From contig OV121084.1 of NCBI GenBank assembly GCA_921293015.1, positions 53,927,864 through 53,991,863 on the forward strand: a stretch of 64,000 nucleotides of DNA, given 5' to 3'. The position numbers and the translations under genes are program-made. This stretch comes from Phorcus lineatus. Its lineage: Eukaryota; Mollusca; Gastropoda; Trochida; Trochidae. Below the pieces are notes generated by a model, which saw nothing but the letters and a program-made list of their open reading frames with translations, ran no database searches and was not told the DNA's origin. Positions 59,000 to 64,000 of the stretch are shown here, piece after piece (position 1 is the first letter of the stretch; each line of letters begins with the position of its first letter).

Positions 59000-61475
59000 T
59001 TTCTAGTAAACTGATACGATTGCTGTCTGGATTTTAAAATCAGTTATCAACGAATTATGACTATCATGCGCTGTATAAATAAACGACTCTAAAAATTAAA
59101 GTTGTAATCATTTCCTGTGGTATTTTTGAAAAAATCTATTTGATAGTCAGAGATGAAAAGTACACTTTGCTCAATGTAAAGTTGGAAAGTTTTAAAGACA
59201 TTACAAACTTCATAACAGCGAACAGTTCTTTTAGCCGGAAGAATGCTACAATTCAATGTTTAGGGATAACTATGTTTGAAGTTTCAAAGATATTGAATTG
59301 CAAATCACTTCACTTCGAAGTTAATTTTTATCATTCAAATTTCAGGAAAGGTTTTAAATATTTGTCACTGAAGTAAATACCGGAGTTATGATCAGGAAAG
59401 TAGTTTGAGTAAAGCATTGATATGACATGAATATACTAAGCAAATAAAGAAACGTTGTGAGAATAACTGCAAAAGATATGTGATGTGATATGTGTTTTGA
59501 AGCATGTGACCCTCTCTGTACAGCATTCAAAAGATGATAGGATGTCTCCACAATGTATTCCACTCATGCAACGTCTCATCTCACTATCGATGCTGACTTC
59601 CGTATGCCTTGGTACCTTTTGATTTAGATGATTTTGGAATGCCTATGCTGATATGCCACAGAGGGACATTGTTATTTAGGTGTTGTTGTTGATTCTTTGC
59701 CTCAGATGGCTCCCTCGGATGTTAGAAGGCTACTCTTGCGAAATGGCTTGTTAGTCAAACTTGCCAAAACCTTGCCACAGACAGGACATTTTGGTCTTCT
59801 TGACATTGAATTCATGAAGATTCGTGAATATTGTTGACAAGGAATTAACGTTCATTTATAGCAGAGGATCTCAGTTTCTATGCCATGCAAATGTTTCTAT
59901 ATACCTGTTAGACTCATCTAATAGAGGATAAGTACATTAATAGTAATTGTTTGGAAATGTCAGTGGTTGTGAGTTGCAGTAATATAAACAACGTTATAAT
60001 AGTTGACTCGATGTTATGGTCGTGTATTTATTTATGTTCATTCCCTGAAATGTACAAAACAATGTGACTTGTAAGAGAGTTTGTTTGGTTTGATTCTCTT
60101 CAACACTCTTGGTATTGATAAACATATCGCATAAAGGTTATAAGGAAATTTAAATTCTTTGAAAACACTTTGAGGTTCATCCAAAATGAATTACCTTGTA
60201 AGATGTTGCCAATAAATTTGATTGAAATAATATTTAGAAAATGAGCAATTAAGTTATTAATACGTCATAAATAATACATTTTATATCATGATATGTACAT
60301 ACATTCAAACACAATTTCATCAAGTAATGATACAAAATCAAATGTTCTAATCATGGTCATAAGACAATAGCCATTGACATTTGTAACAACTGTTATAAGT
60401 GGAATGTTCTGTTGCTACAAATACAGAATCCTGATCAGTTACAACCGCTGCACAATGTCAGCATCCAAGACTATCCACAAACCGTTTCCTCACCTGTGTG
60501 GCGCGAACATGCTTTTAACAGGAGTCATAGATGTAAAACAGCACTATATGGTTTAGAATAAGTACCATGTTTAAACATTCACCGATAGGGATTTAATATC
60601 GGCAATTCTGAGAGTAGTTAGGTGAAAAGAAGTTACTTTAATTGCCTCTTTATGAGATAACTAACTGACCTAGACACGTAACTCAGGACAAAAAAAATAA
60701 CTGAGAAAATTATTTATCTCAACTTGCACAAAACTTTGGATAAATCTATAGAAAGTTCGAATCAGCCATTTTGAGATTTTAGATTTTATTGGGTTTGAAA
60801 TGATTACTCAAACGTCTCTCCAAACTGTCCAGGTCCTCCACATAGATATAGATTAAATGTTTATAAAAGATAATATGAATATTTATGTCACGTTTCAACA
60901 GAAAAAATTCTTCATGACCAAACATATTCCCATTCCTATATCTTTCAATACAGCTCAACTATCCGTTAAATATCGCAGACATTGCATTGTCATGTATCCA
61001 TTATGATATAGAATGTTTTCAGAACCTTTTTATGGAAAACATCTATAGAAACATTACCAAGTGAATGAATGTTTTATAACACTCAACATGTTTGTTCAGA
61101 TGCAATACTGTTCACTACAAGTGAAATACTCCTACATGTATATTTCACGAGGGTATTTTCAAAATGTATGTGCCAAAACAAAAGTACGAACATTCAAAGT
61201 GCTTGTAATATCAGAAAATACAAGAATTCAAATGGTAACAGAATGAATGATTAATTAAAGTTCGAACATCCACCTGAGTATGTCAAGCAAATTTGAGTTT
61301 AGTAGTGATCACAATAAAATTGTTTAAATGGTGGAACAGATGAACAAATATCAAATACGCTTTGAGACTAAATCGTAACCAAACTTAATTAACCACACAC
61401 ATTATAACCGTGATGATTGATTGTCTGAAGGCATTCGCAGTCTCTGATGCTGCCTGTATTTTAGATGACTGATTA
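59000..61475. other. Non-coding AT-rich stretch
   Basis: No gene. On the minus strand about 59700-59815 a short frame includes RRPKCPVCGKVLASL, which has a zinc-finger-like C-x2-C but no paired histidines; not called. Confidence 0.45.
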
Positions 61476-61479
61476 AAAT

Positions 61480-63250
61480 CATTTTAAAATGATATTTCCG
61501 TCAGGTATAACAGTTATCTAAAATGTTTACCAAAAAACTTTACAATATCCAATAAATATCTGAGAAGCAAATTACATTCATTTTACGCTTATATTCGTTT
61601 CTGTCAAGATTTTCGAACTCTTTCAAAATATTGTTTAATGATATTTCATGCATACAACGAGCAATTTATAAAACATAACCGCATTTGGGTGTATTTCTTG
61701 TTTAACTAGAAAACACGTTCTTATTCCAAGCTAAACAATAACCGTCACCAGGAACACTTAATTTAAGTCCTCAATTTGTTTGTTTAGTGTTGAGGACGTT
61801 TTCATTGTAAGTGTGATATGCTAATGAGGATTAATGCAAACATGCCGACTTAAGTTCAGACGAACTGTGATTACATTAATGGCAGTGTTTTCGATAATAA
61901 AAAATTAAATCTCATACTGTTCATCGAAGTCTCTATTTTTGTACACAAATATATTGTTATATGTAAAAAGTTGCAATCTCCCGTATCACTGACAATAACT
62001 TTGCTATTTCAATCAGGACAGGTTATTTTGTCCTTGAATAACAGTGTTTAAAACCACTCATTGACGCATTTCGCTTCTGAGAGTGTAAAGGTAATTTGGC
62101 TACCTAATGAGCATAAATGCAATCATTATTATGTATTTAATCAAAATGATGTAAAATGTCCCTTTCGATATTCGGAGTATATATTATGACTAAAATCGTA
62201 TAAAATGCAACTGTTTATCTTAAGTTGGATCACTAGCTGAATAATGTAAGTTTTCAGGTGAAAACACAACAACCCTGTTTTCAAGTTGATGTTGACAAAA
62301 TACAGTAAGTTTTATTAAGCGCAAGAATGAACAGACCAGATGTTGGTATTTACGTCCTTCATAAACGTTATTTGGTATGGCAATAAACGAGCCATGGTTC
62401 ATTTGAGTAATCTTTAAAATGATTATTACAACTAATTCTGACTAAATTGTTTGAAAGTCAGCCTTTGAATGCGAGATCCACATTTGTGTGCGTTTGAATG
62501 ATCAAACTGCTTTAACTAAAGGTTAGTTACTAATAGATCCTCTGTCTAATTGAAGGAATGGCATAAGCAAATTATTTTGAATTCCATATTCCAAAAATGA
62601 GACTTGTTCTTGGTAGAATAAACAATGTCTTTTGAAAATTTAATGTTTAATTTAGTGAATGGTTTGTTTCTAATTGCTAGGTAATGACTATATGATATTT
62701 TTATATCTGACACGTTGCCGATCTTGTTATCAGACATATTTGCTTGGTAAAACACCTTTACTGTTGCTATTTAAATCTTTTTTTAATCAAATTTAAATTT
62801 TGAATTATTTAAATCTACGTGCAAGTCTTCTATCCGATCTATCTCCAGGCAAGTTTCATCTCTTTGAATTATGAATAGACTTTTGAATTAACGTTTTATT
62901 TGGAAACGTTTGTGTTTAATGATGTAAAGATGAAAAAAGTAACCACTTGTACATGCACGACGCTGAGTTATGTAGTGTATTTGGTTGAAAAATAGATTTT
63001 TGATATAACATACGAGGTAATATGTTAAAAACAAAACCCGTTCGTTATATTTTCAGTTTTGTAGTGTATTTGTTTGAAAATAGATTTTTTAATATAACAT
63101 ACGAGATGATATTAAAAACAAAACCCTTTCGTTATATTTTCAGTTATGTAGTGTATTTGGTTGAAAAATAGCTGTTAACATTAATTCTGATTTTATAATA
63201 TAACATACGAAATAATGTTAAAATCAAAACTCTTTCGTTATATGTTCACT
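61480..63250 (+). repeat. Old direct duplication, copy 2
   Basis: Partner of 50550-52430, about 10.5 kb downstream in the same orientation, with many indels. Its end carries the three-copy tandem repeat. Confidence 0.75.
62971..63250 (+). repeat. Three-copy tandem repeat, 85-110 bp units
   Basis: Units begin TGTAGTGTATTTGGTTGAAA (62970), TGTAGTGTATTTGTTTGAAA (63059) and TGTAGTGTATTTGGTTGAAA (63146), and each ends in CTTTCGTTATATTTTCA or a variant. The duplicated region at 50.5-52.4 kb has one such unit (about 52380-52420), so the expansion happened after the duplication. Confidence 0.85.
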
Positions 63251-64000
63251 TCCTTTGTATTAATATATTTAACGTTTGGCCGTTTCAGACCACTTTCTTT
63301 GTATGTTTTTAAGATGTTTTTACACGAACGATGCATTAAAATCATATTGAATGGAAACATGTTATAAAGAAGGTGAAGTTGGCAGCCAAATTGCTATGAT
63401 AGTTTTAGATGTTCTATCGTCCGATGAATGTAACTCAAAATAATGTTTTCATGCATTCAAATTCCTACAATAGGCAGATTATGTAAAGGGGTTATTACAA
63501 AGTACATTGAAGTCAGAAGAGAAGTCATGATTGTGTTGTCATAGATGAAAGCAGGTTCTGTTCTTACAACTCTTTACCTTCATTTTTCTCTCAAAGCATC
63601 GTGGGAACGAAGCATTATATTGTTTTAAGAAACCACTCATCACAACACATGCATCACATAAACGTTAGTGAAGAAAAATAGCCTGAAACCCATGTAAACG
63701 ATGTCCGTTCCTCAAATTTAAAGTATTTAAAAAAATTTCTAACTTGTTTTTTTTTTCAAAAGTTTAGTGTATTTGCTTGAAATATCAACCCAAAAAAATG
63801 GGGGTTAGTGTTGGTGTTTTCGAGGTATATTAAGACAAAGATCAATGGGGAAATGATGACCTTTTTTGAGAAATCTTGAATTTAAATTAGTTCCTGTATT
63901 AGACATAATTTTCTTCCAGAAAACGTATAAAATATATATGATACTGTGGGTTTTTAGCCGCTCCGGCACACAACATGTATTCAAACATTTCAATTAAATG
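63251..64000. other. Non-coding AT-rich stretch
   Basis: No gene recognised. Confidence 0.5.

Noticed and set aside
59700..59815. Minus-strand C2H2 zinc finger (CPVCGK)
   Set aside because: Only one C-x2-C pair in a short frame with no paired histidines.

Overview
The window reads as an AT-rich piece of a metazoan nuclear genome. No continuous host protein-coding gene, rRNA, tRNA gene, bacterial operon or CRISPR array can be supported anywhere in the 64 kb. The repeat mix (BEL/Pao LTR element, Ngaro/DIRS-type tyrosine-recombinase element with an SGNH hydrolase, several LINE lineages, Tc1-like DNA elements, tRNA-derived SINEs, and a remnant of an uncharacterised protein family seen in invertebrate genomes) points to a marine invertebrate. 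A mollusc is my best guess; this is inferred from familiarity with such repeats, not from a diagnostic gene. The window could be intergenic or intronic. || Layout. 65-214: a short RecQ-like helicase motif fragment. About 1.4-5.75 kb: a decayed Ngaro/DIRS-like retrotransposon (gag-like ORF, reverse transcriptase/RNase H, tyrosine recombinase, SGNH hydrolase). 6.2-7.2 kb: a diverged tandem duplication. 7859-8724: a Tc1/mariner-type element with no coding sequence. 8811-9640: a possible solo LTR. 11.15-12.24 kb: a 5'-truncated LINE with an ATCT tail. 13642-21296: a complete BEL/Pao element on the minus strand, with 1032/1027-bp LTRs, a 5-bp target duplication TGTAT, and a polyprotein frame broken by a single stop. 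22.1-22.4 kb: a LINE 3' fragment. 23.5-26.6 kb: a long decayed LINE (endonuclease, RT, C-terminal zinc domain) ending in a CT tract. This tract abuts, on the minus strand, a degraded copy of an uncharacterised metazoan protein family (26.6-27.9 kb). || 32688-40307 is the most unusual structure. It is a 7.6-kb element with about 545-bp terminal inverted repeats that are roughly 98% alike by eye and a 10-bp direct repeat CATGTTTTCA at both outer edges. This is a Mutator-like architecture without a recognisable transposase. Inside it lie a LINE remnant (33.8-34.3 kb) and a 5.2-kb segment (34414-39627) bounded at each end by two kinds of GC-rich tandem array, 32-bp and 10-bp units. The arrays are in mirrored order (32-10 ... 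10-32) but each keeps the same strand orientation at both ends. || 41.4-43.0 kb: a frameshifted CR1/L2/jockey-like LINE. 44.5 and 50.1 kb: two copies of a tRNA-derived SINE. 45.0-45.6 kb: a decayed Tc1 transposase. 50.5-52.4 and 61.5-63.25 kb: an old direct duplication of about 1.8 kb. 57358-58997: an almost intact Tc1-like DD34E element with matching terminal repeats, TA duplication and one frameshift. The rest is AT-rich sequence in which I see no gene. || The parts do not form a pathway. The window is a stratigraphy of insertions. The BEL element (near-identical LTRs), the long-TIR element and the 57-59 kb Tc1 copy look young; the Ngaro-like element, the 23-26 kb LINE and the 45 kb Tc1 relic look old.
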